From: Polycladidibacter hongkongensis
GTDB taxonomy: Bacteria > Pseudomonadota > Alphaproteobacteria > Rhizobiales > Stappiaceae
Length of the DNA: 64,000 nucleotides
Direction: 5' to 3'
Assembly: GCF_001561995.1 (NCBI RefSeq)
Contig: NZ_LLWC01000022.1
Span: 124,001 to 188,000 of the forward strand
Shown: positions 9,135 to 18,830 of the stretch, piece after piece
Layout: each line of letters starts with the position of its first letter
Position numbering within the stretch: the stretch's first letter is position 1
Notes under the pieces: model-generated
The model's input: the letters and a program-made list of their open reading frames with translations, nothing else
What the model was told of the DNA's origin: nothing
Database searches by the model: none
Made by a program: the position numbers and the translations under genes

Positions 9135-10141
9135 GAAAGGCGCTGTACGACTACGATGCAGATACCGTTTGTAACGCGTTGCGTGCCACTTTTGCGCAAG
9201 AGGTGGTGTGCAGGCTCTCACACCCGCTTGGCACTATGGTCTCGGCTCCGGCGTATTTCCAAGGTGCCATCGCCCCCCTTGTCAAGGCCCTGCCGGATTT
9301 GGAGCGCCGCGACTACATCGTCATCGCCGGACAAGACAGTCCGGGACAAAACTGGGTCGGTACCGCAGGATACTACACTGGCACATTTGCCCAACCCTTC
9401 CTACAAATTCCCCCCACTGGCCATCAAGTGGCGATGCGCTTCCACGAGTTTTATCGCTTCGTTGAAGGCAAAGTTGTCGAGATTCAAGCCATTTGGGATA
9501 TTCCCGAGTTGATGATGCAGGCAGGCGCTTGGCCCATGGCACCGTCGCTTGGGCGAGAGTGGCGCGCCCCTGCCCCCGCCACGCAAGATGGCATCAATGT
9601 GGGGCAAGCGCAGCAGCAAAGCGGTCAGCAAACCTGCAAGCTCATTATAGATATGCTTGAATATATGATCCGCCACCCGCAACAGGGTGGGCCGGAAGTT
9701 ATGCAGCTGGAGCGCTTCTGGCACCCCAAGATGAACTGGTATGGACCGGCAGGCATCGGCACGGCCAGAGGCATCACAGGCTTTCGCAACTGGCACCAAA
9801 TCCCGTTCTTGCGCGCCATGCCGGATCGGGGCCAGAACCCTGAGGGCACAGGCCACCATTTCTTCGGCGAAGGCAATTATGCAGCGGTTACCGGCTGGCC
9901 CAATATGCGCCAGACACTAAGCCACGACGGCTGGCTAGGGCTTGCTCCCTCAGTACAGGAGATCGCCCTGCGCTCGCTTGATTTTTGGCGTGTTGAGAAC
10001 GGTAAGATCCGCGAAAACTGGGTGCTTGTTGATCTGCTAGACGTCTACTCCCAATTGGGCATAGATGTTTTTGCGCGCATGCAAGAATTTAACAAAGCGT
10101 ACAACCCTTTCCATCAGCACCCGAGCAATAGAGGCGAGTGA
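9089..10141 (+). CDS. Two-domain SnoaL-like protein
   Basis: 350 residues with two SnoaL-like domains (about 20-160 and 190-345). The second carries WYGPAGIG and [20 protein letters not shown], closely matching the protein at 1655-2641, so the two are paralogues. ATG 9089 is chosen over frame extensions upstream because those lie inside the dehydrogenase gene and AAAGG lies upstream of it. It precedes the SDR gene by three bases. No active-site assignment can be made. Confidence 0.8.
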   Translation: MQDLHKSNKALLNPLRKALYDYDADTVCNALRATFAQEVVCRLSHPLGTMVSAPAYFQGAIAPLVKALPDLERRDYIVIAGQDSPGQNWVGTAGYYTGTFAQPFLQIPPTGHQVAMRFHEFYRFVEGKVVEIQAIWDIPELMMQAGAWPMAPSLGREWRAPAPATQDGINVGQAQQQSGQQTCKLIIDMLEYMIRHPQQGGPEVMQLERFWHPKMNWYGPAGIGTARGITGFRNWHQIPFLRAMPDRGQNPEGTGHHFFGEGNYAAVTGWPNMRQTLSHDGWLGLAPSVQEIALRSLDFWRVENGKIRENWVLVDLLDVYSQLGIDVFARMQEFNKAYNPFHQHPSNRGE

Positions 10142-10144
10142 CCT

Positions 10145-10909
10145 ATGGCAACCCTTCCCAAACTTCCATCGATGGACCTGAATGGTAAGACCGCATTGGT
10201 AACCGGTGCGTCCTCCGGCATTGGCCAAGGCTGTGCCGCTGCGCTCGGGCAGGCAGGCGCATATGTTATCTGCGCTGCACGGGGCGTTGAGCGGCTTGAA
10301 GAAACCCGAGCGCTCATGCATCAGGAGGGATACTCGGCCGAAGCTGTCAGCCTTGATCAATCAAACCTGAGCGAGTTAAAGGCGTTGATTGACAGCTACA
10401 CCCCTGAAGTCATAATCAACTCGGCGGGCTTGGCCCGGCACAAACCGGCGCTAGAAACAACCCCTGAAGATTTTGGTGCTGTCACCGACGTTAATTTGAA
10501 GTCCGCATATTTCCTTAGCACCTATGCCGCAGGGGCGCTCATCCGGCAAGGCAAACAAGGCTCGATCATTCATATATCCAGCCAAATGGGCCATGTGGGC
10601 GGTATCGATCGCACCCTTTACTGCGCCACCAAACATGCGCTGGAGGGAATGATAAAGGCAATGGCTATCGAGTGGGGCAAACACGCCATTCGCATCAATA
10701 GTATCAGCCCAACCTTTGTACGCACCCCCCTCACTCAAGCGACCTTTGATGATCCCGAACGGCGGCAATGGATTATGGACAAGATCAAACTGCCCCGTCC
10801 CGCAGAGGTGGAAGACATCATGGGCGCTGCGTTGTATCTGGCAAGTGATGCCTCTGCAATGATGACCGGCACCTCCCTACTCGTTGATGGGGGCTGGACA
10901 GCGGGCTAA
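10145..10909 (+). CDS. Short-chain dehydrogenase/reductase (SDR)
   Basis: 254 residues, classical SDR. The nucleotide-binding TGASSGIG is near residue 20, NSAG near 98, Ser of HISSQMG near 142, and the catalytic pair in YCATK near 158. The C-terminus LLVDGGWTAG is typical. It is an NAD(P)-dependent oxidoreductase that probably oxidises or reduces a pathway intermediate. Its stop overlaps the LacI start codon (TAATG). Confidence 0.88.
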   Translation: MATLPKLPSMDLNGKTALVTGASSGIGQGCAAALGQAGAYVICAARGVERLEETRALMHQEGYSAEAVSLDQSNLSELKALIDSYTPEVIINSAGLARHKPALETTPEDFGAVTDVNLKSAYFLSTYAAGALIRQGKQGSIIHISSQMGHVGGIDRTLYCATKHALEGMIKAMAIEWGKHAIRINSISPTFVRTPLTQATFDDPERRQWIMDKIKLPRPAEVEDIMGAALYLASDASAMMTGTSLLVDGGWTAG

Positions 10910-11925
10910 TGTACGACAAAGTCACATCACATCAAGTAGCCGAACTGGCAGGTGTTTCCCAATCCGCAGTCTCTCGCGTGTTTACACCCGGGGCCTCTGT
11001 CTCCAAGAAGACAGCGGCAAAGGTGCGCGCTGCCGCAGACGAACTGGGTTATCGCCCCAACGTTTTGGCTCGTGCGATGGTCTCGGGCAAAAGCCGCATC
11101 ATTGGCGTTATCGTCGCTTACCTAGAGAACCAGTTTTACACCGAGGTTCTGGAAAAGCTCTCCCGCGCCTTCAAGCAGCGCGGTTACCACATTCTGATTT
11201 TCATGGTGAAGAATGATCGCGAAAGCGTTGAAGATGTGATGGCCGATATTCTTGATTATCAAGTAGATGGCATCGTCATGGCGTCCATCGATCTCACCTC
11301 GGATATTGTCAGCCGTTGCCGCAACGCCGGTGTACCACTGGTGCTGTTTAACCGCTCCCAAGATATCGAGGGCGTTACCTCCATCACATCAGACAACATC
11401 CGCGGCGGTGAGAAAGTCGCCAGCTACCTCGTAGAGGCAGGATATCGGAAACTGGCCTACATCGCCGGTTGGGAAAAAGCCTCAACGCAGCGCGACCGTG
11501 AGCAAGGGTTCAGGCAGGAGCTTACGCGCCATGGCCATCAGCTCTTCGCCCGGGAAACTGGAAACTTCAGCACCCAGCAAGCGCAAGGGGCCGCCCGCCG
11601 CCTGTTCGACAATCCCGCGCCAAACCGGCCAGATGCTGTGTTTGTCGCCAATGATCACATGGCCTTCGCCGTGATGGACGTTATCCGCTTTGAATACGGC
11701 CTACGTGTGCCAGAGGATGTGGCTGTTGTTGGTTATGATGATGTACCGCCCGCCTCATGGGGCGCATACAGCCTGACAACAGTGCGCCAAAGGGCCAACC
11801 TGATGGTGGAGGAAACCGCCAAGGCCCTGTTTGCCATGATCGATCACCCAGAAGAATTCACTGCAAAGCACATCAAAATTGACGGCGATCTCATCGTGAG
11901 AAGATCCAGCCGCGCGCTGCGCTAA
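10909..11925 (+). CDS. LacI-family transcriptional regulator
   Basis: 338 residues. The N-terminal LacI helix-turn-helix (VAELAGVSQSAVSRVF) and hinge region are followed by a periplasmic-binding-protein-like effector domain with GYDDVPPASW near residue 277. It overlaps the SDR stop by one base, so it is co-transcribed with the operon it probably controls. The two TTGCAT-N4-ATGCAA repeats at 2710 and 2763 are its likely operators. The effector is presumably the imported compound or an intermediate. Confidence 0.9.
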   Translation: MYDKVTSHQVAELAGVSQSAVSRVFTPGASVSKKTAAKVRAAADELGYRPNVLARAMVSGKSRIIGVIVAYLENQFYTEVLEKLSRAFKQRGYHILIFMVKNDRESVEDVMADILDYQVDGIVMASIDLTSDIVSRCRNAGVPLVLFNRSQDIEGVTSITSDNIRGGEKVASYLVEAGYRKLAYIAGWEKASTQRDREQGFRQELTRHGHQLFARETGNFSTQQAQGAARRLFDNPAPNRPDAVFVANDHMAFAVMDVIRFEYGLRVPEDVAVVGYDDVPPASWGAYSLTTVRQRANLMVEETAKALFAMIDHPEEFTAKHIKIDGDLIVRRSSRALR

Positions 11926-11950
11926 TCCGCTTTAAGAAAAGGAAAACAAA

Positions 11951-12934
11951 ATGCAGGGTTTTGACAGCTCCTTTAAGGACTTCCCCGGCTATATCCTCGA
12001 TATCACCAAGGAAATCTGGGAAAACCGCGGCATTGCAACTTTGCACGATTATTGCAGCGAAGACATTGTCGTGCGCATGCCAGGTTCTGTCTCCACGGGC
12101 AACCAGAATGTAATTGCGGCCACCATGGCCACCCTCGCCGAATTTCCAGACCGCACTTTGCTAGGTGAGGATGTTATTTGGTCCGGCTCACCGGAAGAGG
12201 GCATGCTTTCCTCGCACCGCATCCTGTCCACGGCAACCCACTTGGGCGAAGGTGCTTACGGCAAGCCTACTGGCAAACCGCTCGTCTATCGTATTCTGGC
12301 CGATTGCCATGCCATCAATAACAAGATCAACGACGAGTGGTTGATCCGCGACCAAGGCGCCATTTTACGGCAAATGGGCTGGGAGCCGAAAGCCTTCGCA
12401 GCAGATTTGATCGAGCGCGAAGGCGGCATCGATAATTGCGTAAAGCCACTCACACCCGAAACAGATATTGAAGGCCCCTATCTTGGCACTGGCAATGACA
12501 ATAGATGGGGCGAAGCGTATGCGGGCAATTTACGCAGCATTATGGCAGCTGATCTGCGCGTAATCGAACACAACTATGATCGCGCGGTGCAAACAGAATA
12601 TCCCGGCGGCGCAACAGGGCACTCTTACGCCTCTGTTGATCATTTCTGGATGGGTCTGCGCGCAGCATTCCCGAACGCCCAGTTCACCATTCATCACCAG
12701 ATCGGCCGCGATGATCCGCTGATGCCACCCCGCGCTTCCATCCGTTGGAGCCTATGGGGCAAGCACGAGGGGTACGGCGCTTTTGGTCCGCCCACCGGTG
12801 CCATGGTCTACGTCATGGGCATCTCGCAGGCAGAATACGGCGCGTTGACCAACAGCGAAGCCAAAATCCGCCGCGAATATACCCTGTTCGACGAAGCGGC
12901 CATCTGGAAACAGATTTTGCTGCAAACAAAATAG
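11951..12934 (+). CDS. Two-domain SnoaL-like protein, more divergent
   Basis: 327 residues, with two SnoaL/NTF2-like halves (about 15-150 and 180-320). It lacks the ENWV-type ending of its neighbours but keeps the GAYGKPTGKPLVYR strand pattern in domain 1 and GAFGPPTGAMVYV in domain 2. AAGGAAA precedes the ATG, 25 bases after the LacI gene. It is the fourth SnoaL-fold gene in the locus. Function unknown. Confidence 0.75.
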   Translation: MQGFDSSFKDFPGYILDITKEIWENRGIATLHDYCSEDIVVRMPGSVSTGNQNVIAATMATLAEFPDRTLLGEDVIWSGSPEEGMLSSHRILSTATHLGEGAYGKPTGKPLVYRILADCHAINNKINDEWLIRDQGAILRQMGWEPKAFAADLIEREGGIDNCVKPLTPETDIEGPYLGTGNDNRWGEAYAGNLRSIMAADLRVIEHNYDRAVQTEYPGGATGHSYASVDHFWMGLRAAFPNAQFTIHHQIGRDDPLMPPRASIRWSLWGKHEGYGAFGPPTGAMVYVMGISQAEYGALTNSEAKIRREYTLFDEAAIWKQILLQTK

Positions 12935-12961
12935 ATAAGATCATCACTGGGAGGTGAATTT

Positions 12962-13927
12962 ATTACCCAATCTCTTGAAGAGACGATTGTCCGATATGGC
13001 GATTTAAAGCCTTGTAAAACAGCGTTTATTGATGCCCACACACCCGGATCTGATCAAAAAGAAAACTTCACCATCATTGGTGGTGGCGTTTCTGAAAACC
13101 CGGATCAACACGTCCATATCAAGGACACCCCGGGCTTTAACATTGGCGCTGCGGGCCAACCGCCCAAATGCCGCAACTCGCTGCATTCTCACACCACGGC
13201 GGAAGTATTCTTTGTCTTGAAAGGTCGCTGACGCTTTTTCTGGGGTGAGCAGGGCACAGATGGCGAATTCATTGCCGAGGAAGGCGACATTTTCAACATC
13301 CCGACGGGGATCTTCCGCGGTTTTGAAAATGTCGGCACCGACTACGGCATGATCATGGCCATTCTGGGCGGAGATGATGCAGGCGGCGGCGTCACTTGGG
13401 CCCCGCAGGTTATCGAAGAAGCAAAGGTACACGGGCTCATTCTCGGCGAAAACGGTGTGCTTTATGACAGCAAGAAAGGGCAATCGCTGCCAGCAGGCAT
13501 CGCCCCTATGCCACTATTAAGTAAGGAAGAGCTCAAACAGTTCCCTAAAGTGCCGGTTGGCGCTGTTGTTCGGGATTATGTCGCCAGATATTGGGACCTC
13601 ATGGCGCTTTCTGCAAATGATCCTGCCAAGGTCATCGGAGAAAACGCGCTGCTGAAAGACAAACCGGGCTTTGAGGTCGATTTCCTCAGCCGCAACTCTT
13701 TGGGCACCGCATCGCAAACCTGCGAAAAGCACCATGTGCTTATGCCAATGCGCGGTCACTGGAAGCTTTCCACGACCCGTGGCGAGGCAACCCTCAACCC
13801 TGGGGATACCGCGTTGCTTAACCCGGGCGAGTCCTATCATCTCACCCCATCCATGACAGGCGAATCCAGTCTTTACCGTGTCATCGCCAATGATGATCCA
13901 GCAGGATTAACCTGGACAGGGGCATAA
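12962..13927 (+). pseudogene. Two-cupin protein, interrupted by TGA and lacking an ATG start
   Basis: A strong GGAGG at 12950-12954 precedes an ATT at 12962 where ATG is expected. The frame then reads TQSLEETIVRYGDLKP and continues through a first cupin domain (HSHTTAEVFFVLKGR), hits TGA at 13229-13231 where Trp would fit (GR-W-RFFWGEQG), and continues open to 13927. The second cupin lies in HHVLMPMRGHWKL...NPGDTALLNPGE. Intact, it would be about 321 residues, resembling gentisate-dioxygenase-like or metal-isomerase bicupins. The piece from 13349 alone retains only the second cupin. It is either a pseudogene or a place of sequence error. Confidence 0.75.
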
Positions 13928-13977
13928 TACGAAAGACCCCGCGCTTTTTAGCCACCAGCAACCCTAAGAGAAGTCAA

Positions 13978-14670
13978 ATGCTGCCACTGGTCCTCTTACC
14001 GGGCATGATGTGCGATGCGCGCCTGTACACTCCGCAAATCTCTGCGTTTTCAAGCAAGACAAGCGTTCAGATCCCCTTCCTCGGCGGGCACAGCACCATG
14101 CAAGAACTCGCGAGCGCTGTTCTTGCACAAGCCCCGCAGCACTTTGCCTTGGCTGGCCTTTCCATGGGGGGCATTCTGGCAATGGAAATTGTGCGTCAGG
14201 CTCCTGAGCGCATTGCAAAACTGGCGCTACTGGACACCAACCCACTGGCCGAACTCGACGCTATTAAAGCGATACGTGCCCCACAAATCGAAGCCGTACG
14301 GCAAGGGAAGCTGGCTGAGGTGATGAAGGGACAGATGATCCCTAAATATCTCCCCTCTGGAAAACAATCTACTGAAATAGAGCAGCTCTGCCTGCGCATG
14401 GCGCTGGACTTGGGGCCAGAGGTGTTCATCAGGCAATCACTCGCCCTGCGTGATAGGCCCGATCAGCGGGAGACTTTACGCCGCTTTCAAAATAAAACGC
14501 TCATCCTGTGCGGGGCGCAAGACCAGCTTTGCCCAATCGAAAGGCATGAGCTGCTACAATCACTTATGCCCCATGCGCAGCTGCATATTCTTGACGGCAC
14601 GGGCCACCTGCCCACGCTGGAACAACCTGCGCGAACAAATGCCCACTTGCTAGATTGGTTCTCATCATGA
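13978..14670 (+). CDS. Alpha/beta-fold hydrolase
   Basis: 230 residues. The nucleophile elbow is GLSMGG near residue 60, the acid is probably the Asp of CGAQDQLCP near 180, and the histidine is in GTGHLPTLEQP near 205. It is likely an esterase or lactonase of the pathway; the substrate is unknown. AAGAGAAG precedes the ATG. The last four bases overlap the RraA-like gene (ATGA), indicating coupling. Confidence 0.85.
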   Translation: MLPLVLLPGMMCDARLYTPQISAFSSKTSVQIPFLGGHSTMQELASAVLAQAPQHFALAGLSMGGILAMEIVRQAPERIAKLALLDTNPLAELDAIKAIRAPQIEAVRQGKLAEVMKGQMIPKYLPSGKQSTEIEQLCLRMALDLGPEVFIRQSLALRDRPDQRETLRRFQNKTLILCGAQDQLCPIERHELLQSLMPHAQLHILDGTGHLPTLEQPARTNAHLLDWFSS

Positions 14671-15368
14671 TTACCCCAAGCCTGCTAGAGCTACTAAAAA
14701 AAGTCGATACCCCCACCGTTTGCAACGCGATTGAGGTTGCCCAAGGAAAACGGGGGTTCAACGATTTCACCCGTGGCACCATGCTGTGTTCTGCGCCAGA
14801 GGAAGGCGCCATTGTCGGCTTCGCTCTCACTGCAAAAATCTCCGCGATTGCGCCGCCAGAAGAGGCGCCGGAGATCATTAAAAAGCGCCGCATGGACTAC
14901 TACCGCCACATGGCCAGTTGCCCGGAACTGCCAACCGTGGCGGTTATTGAAGATATGGACGGAGCCGCGGCAATTGGCGCGTTCTGGGGCGAGATCAACG
15001 CCAATATTCACCGCGGCTTTGGTATCTGCGGGGTCCTCACCAACGGCGTAATGCGTGATCTGGGGGATCTGCCCAAAGGTTTCCCGGTGATCGCAGGCTC
15101 GATTGGACCAAGCCACGGCTTCGTCCATGTAAGAGATATTGACTGCCCCGTGAACGTGTTTGGCTTGAATGTTGCACCAAAATCGCTAGTCCACGCAGAT
15201 CGGCACGGCGCGGTCGTCATCCCGAGTGATCTTTATGAAGTGCTGGAAGATGCAATTAACAAACTCTTGAGCACAGAACGCATAATTCTTGATGCAGCAC
15301 GCGCACCCGGTTTTGATTTTGACAGCTTCCAAAAAGCTTGGAGCGCTTTTGAAGCTGCAAGAACATAA
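14667..15368 (+). CDS. RraA-like / HMG aldolase-family protein
   Basis: 233 residues from the ATG that overlaps the hydrolase stop. GVLTNGVMRDLG (about residue 127) and HADRHGAVVIP (about 178) match the metal and substrate motifs of RraA-type aldolases and decarboxylases (4-hydroxy-4-methyl-2-oxoglutarate aldolase family). In catabolic operons such proteins cleave or decarboxylate oxo-acids, and I infer a late step here. The RNase E inhibitor role of E. coli RraA is unlikely given the context. Confidence 0.85.
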   Translation: MITPSLLELLKKVDTPTVCNAIEVAQGKRGFNDFTRGTMLCSAPEEGAIVGFALTAKISAIAPPEEAPEIIKKRRMDYYRHMASCPELPTVAVIEDMDGAAAIGAFWGEINANIHRGFGICGVLTNGVMRDLGDLPKGFPVIAGSIGPSHGFVHVRDIDCPVNVFGLNVAPKSLVHADRHGAVVIPSDLYEVLEDAINKLLSTERIILDAARAPGFDFDSFQKAWSAFEAART

Positions 15369-15447
15369 CTGTTTGTGCGCCAAATTAATGCCCGACAACA
15401 ACCGCCACTCCCTCTACATAGAGGGGGGGCTGTTCCAACGCACTCAT

Positions 15448-18400
15448 CTAGAACAAATAGGATCCACCGAAGTGGAAGCTGGAGCTTGCATGGGTTGCCG
15501 CATAGTCCCCTTCAAAACTCGCGGTGAGTTCCAGCTGCCGATTGACATGCACCCCTACCCCCGCATCGACGAGAAAAGAATAGTGTTCCGTTTCCACGCT
15601 GTTGCTATGGCTGGTGGCAGAGGTGTCGACGACCACATTGCTGATATCGCGCCCCATCAACCGTTGACGCCCATATCCGGCAACCCAGCCGATGGCCTTG
15701 GCGTCATCACCTAATGAAAAACTCCTCGAAACCCGCATACCACCGATCAAATCAAACAGCCCTTGCGAAGTACCGGAGAAGTCGGAGTTCAGGTTCGCGT
15801 TAGAGGCAAAGCGAGTGTAACTATCGGTAAACACCTGTCGGTACAGGCCTGCCACTTGCGGCGTAATCAGAAATTCTCCGGCTTGAAAATCCTTTGTGGC
15901 GCTCACCAAGCTGTTGATCGACTGCACGCCATAGCCAGCTTGCGTTGTATCCGTAAAGTTTAGGCCCGTCAGGCCTGTAAAGTCGACATCTTGATATGCA
16001 TATTCCGCTTGCCCCATCAGCAACACCCCGGCGTATTCCATCGTCGCATAAAGACCACTTATATACGTGTCGCTTTTTTCGCGTGATCCGCGGCATTTTG
16101 GATCATTGGAAACCGCATGACTGTTCAGGTAGCCAACATAGCCCCCCGTGCGCAGCCCCTGTGCAAATTCGTAGTCTGTCCCTGCGGTAAAGCCCCAGTT
16201 CTGTGCATCATAGCCGGGGGTTTTCGAAGTATTTTCTGCCTTGATCAACTGCCCGCTGACATCCCCCCAACTTACCCAATCACCGCGATTGTGATGGTGC
16301 ACGGTGCCGTGCCCCTCCACATGCCCCTGCGTATCCCACATCCGTGCCCGCGTCGCGTTGTCTTGGCTGCTAAATGCGTAGCAACTGGACGGATTAAAGC
16401 TCGGCCGCACAGAGACACCGCCATCACCACCAGATGACGTATCACCAAACACCGAGATTTGGCTCTCAGAAAACTCCGGATTGGCGATATTTATCGAGGC
16501 AAATTCCCCTGTTCCGCTCGCTCCGCTAGCCAACCCGAAAATGTAGTAGGTCTCGGTTAGTGCAAATCCCGATCCCTCCGTCAGATTCAGCACCGTGGAA
16601 CCAGATATGCTCGCGGAATTATTCACTTGGAACGGCGCTTCGGCGGGCGTGTCGTTTGCGGTACCAAGTGCAACTTCCACTGTACCGCCACTAAGATCAA
16701 CTTGATCGGCCGTCAATGTGCCATTCGCCGTAATCTGCCCCGACGACATCGACAAACGGCCATTGCCCCCTTCAACCATGGTGAGCGAACCGCCACTTGG
16801 CACATTCAGCGTTCCACCGGAAATCGTCACCTGCGGTGATGCTTGTAAGTCCCCGTCATTCAGCGTTCCGGCAAGCTCGATCGTCCCACCTGAAAGGTTA
16901 AGCGAAGGGGTTGAGAAGCTTCGCCCGCTGACAATATCAAGCGTGCCATTGCTTTGATTGATCGTTGTATCCAGTGTCTGGTCCGCGCTTGGGCGCCATG
17001 TCCCGGCACCAGAAAGCTCGATACTATCAAACCCTGAAGCATTCACGCTGCCAAGATCCAGCGTCCCCACCTGCCCACTCGTTAATTCATAGGTCAACCG
17101 GCTGCTCAGGTTCGCGGTGTTGGCAAAGGTAAACGCACCAGCGGAAAAACCGAAGCCATCGCGAATGGTCACATTCGCATTACAGCTACCACCAGCACTG
17201 CCGATCAAGTTAATATTGTTATTTGTGGTATTCTCGAAGGTGGCGGTCACTGTCGCACCTGCATCAGGGCGCAGGTTAAAGCTGTTCGCCCCGGCAAGGC
17301 TCATGCCACTGCCCCCACTCTCCAGAGTAAAACTGCCATCGGTAACATTAAAGGTACCGCCTGTTTGGTTGAAGGTCTGCGTGGTGAAACTGTCGCTGGT
17401 ATTCACCGTTGCCCCGGCCTGCTCATAGGTAGGCAGGTTGGTGGCGGAGGTTATGTCCCAATCCCCATTGCCCGCCACATTTATTTGGTCAAAATTAATC
17501 GCGGCACCACGGAAAAAGTCACCCGCATTCATGTTCAAATTCAAAACAGCAAGAAAATCCGGTGCAAGACCATCGGAAATTTCCAGATCCCCTGTCACCC
17601 GACTCCCACCATTCAGATTCACCGTGATACGGCTACTACCGGCAATTGAATCATCCACCGCACCTTCAACAAACAAGGCCTCGCCACTTCCTCCATTGAG
17701 TGTGCCACTATTGTTAAAGGTTATTCGGTTATTGTCAGGTATAAGGATACCGGAACTTTCCAGATTAATGTGTACACCACGCGTCGCCCCCGTGATACTT
17801 CCCGAGTTATCATAGGTGGATGTGTGGTCATCGCTGTACAGCATATCGACGAAAACAGCCGCATTTCCCGTTGATGTGAGACTGCCTTCATTAGTGAAAT
17901 TGAAAGCGCCATCATCCATTGCCTGCAGCTCGGTATTAACGGCATTATCGGCAGAATTAACGACACCAGCGGCCGCATTAGTGATATTGTATACCGCGCG
18001 GTCACCACGGGATATCAGCCGCATACCATAGGCTTCATCGCCCGCCGTTGTTATTGTTCCGGCATTATCAATGTTTGCAGTGCTATCGTTACCGACTTCA
18101 AAAACCCAAATTCCATGCGAGCGATCGCCATTTGTGGTGACAGTTGACCCGCTATGAAAATCTACATCAATCAATCCGTCTTCAGCTGTTTCAACAAAGA
18201 CCCCATAGCCTGAGCGCCGATTGGTGGTAACTGAAGATCCATTCCGCAAATCCACATCAATCGCGGAAAACGTTGCATCATCCCGGCTTACGTAGATACC
18301 GTGTTGGGAAAAATCAGAGCTTGATCCCCCGGCTCCCGTTGTAATACTGCCAAAGTGATCAACACTGTAAGTGATCAGATTACCCGCGCTCCCGTTTCCG

Positions 18401-18657
18401 TTCTCTTGATCAAGTGAAACAGCACGGCTGAGATCGTCATCAACATTAAATACAGCACCTGCATCGATAGTAACATTTACGCTCTGTCCGGGTGAGATAT
18501 TGAAATTTTCCAAGAAAACAATTGACTCATTAAAGTCAGTCAAAGTCTGATTTCCTGTAAAGCTGTGATCACCTACAGTAGAAATTGTAAATATGTTTTG
18601 AGCTTGTGTCGGCACTGCAAACATCAAAGCACCAAGCATTGTCGTAAGACCGCGCAT
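15448..18657 (-). CDS. Autotransporter (type Va) outer membrane protein
   Basis: 1069 residues. A signal peptide of about 19 residues ends TQA-QN. The passenger (about 20-790) is a repetitive Ser/Thr/Gly-rich beta-helix with recurring TTNG/TTAG units, each followed by a YG(V/M) or HGI element. A C-terminal 12-strand beta-barrel (about 800-1069) ends in Phe (FGGSYLF), as needed for BAM insertion. The passenger probably acts at the cell surface in adhesion or aggregation; no protease triad is apparent. It converges on the catabolic locus. Confidence 0.88.
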   Translation of the reverse strand: MRGLTTMLGALMFAVPTQAQNIFTISTVGDHSFTGNQTLTDFNESIVFLENFNISPGQSVNVTIDAGAVFNVDDDLSRAVSLDQENGNGSAGNLITYSVDHFGSITTGAGGSSSDFSQHGIYVSRDDATFSAIDVDLRNGSSVTTNRRSGYGVFVETAEDGLIDVDFHSGSTVTTNGDRSHGIWVFEVGNDSTANIDNAGTITTAGDEAYGMRLISRGDRAVYNITNAAAGVVNSADNAVNTELQAMDDGAFNFTNEGSLTSTGNAAVFVDMLYSDDHTSTYDNSGSITGATRGVHINLESSGILIPDNNRITFNNSGTLNGGSGEALFVEGAVDDSIAGSSRITVNLNGGSRVTGDLEISDGLAPDFLAVLNLNMNAGDFFRGAAINFDQINVAGNGDWDITSATNLPTYEQAGATVNTSDSFTTQTFNQTGGTFNVTDGSFTLESGGSGMSLAGANSFNLRPDAGATVTATFENTTNNNINLIGSAGGSCNANVTIRDGFGFSAGAFTFANTANLSSRLTYELTSGQVGTLDLGSVNASGFDSIELSGAGTWRPSADQTLDTTINQSNGTLDIVSGRSFSTPSLNLSGGTIELAGTLNDGDLQASPQVTISGGTLNVPSGGSLTMVEGGNGRLSMSSGQITANGTLTADQVDLSGGTVEVALGTANDTPAEAPFQVNNSASISGSTVLNLTEGSGFALTETYYIFGLASGASGTGEFASINIANPEFSESQISVFGDTSSGGDGGVSVRPSFNPSSCYAFSSQDNATRARMWDTQGHVEGHGTVHHHNRGDWVSWGDVSGQLIKAENTSKTPGYDAQNWGFTAGTDYEFAQGLRTGGYVGYLNSHAVSNDPKCRGSREKSDTYISGLYATMEYAGVLLMGQAEYAYQDVDFTGLTGLNFTDTTQAGYGVQSINSLVSATKDFQAGEFLITPQVAGLYRQVFTDSYTRFASNANLNSDFSGTSQGLFDLIGGMRVSRSFSLGDDAKAIGWVAGYGRQRLMGRDISNVVVDTSATSHSNSVETEHYSFLVDAGVGVHVNRQLELTASFEGDYAATHASSSFHFGGSYLF

Positions 18658-18830
18658 GTATCACCTTTTCGTTAATACAGACGCTGCCCCCCACACCTTC
18701 TATTAGCAACCAGTTAAATCACACTAGGCATTAACTGTAGATGCATAAAGCATTATAGGAATTATATAATTTCATATGATCCTTTGGAAATCCAGAAAAA
18801 AACATGTGCAGAAGAGCTTCTGGGCGGCGC

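Noticed and set aside
13229-13231. TGA in the cupin gene as a selenocysteine codon
   Set aside because: No selenocysteine insertion hairpin seen, the position fits Trp, and the gene has a second lesion at its start.
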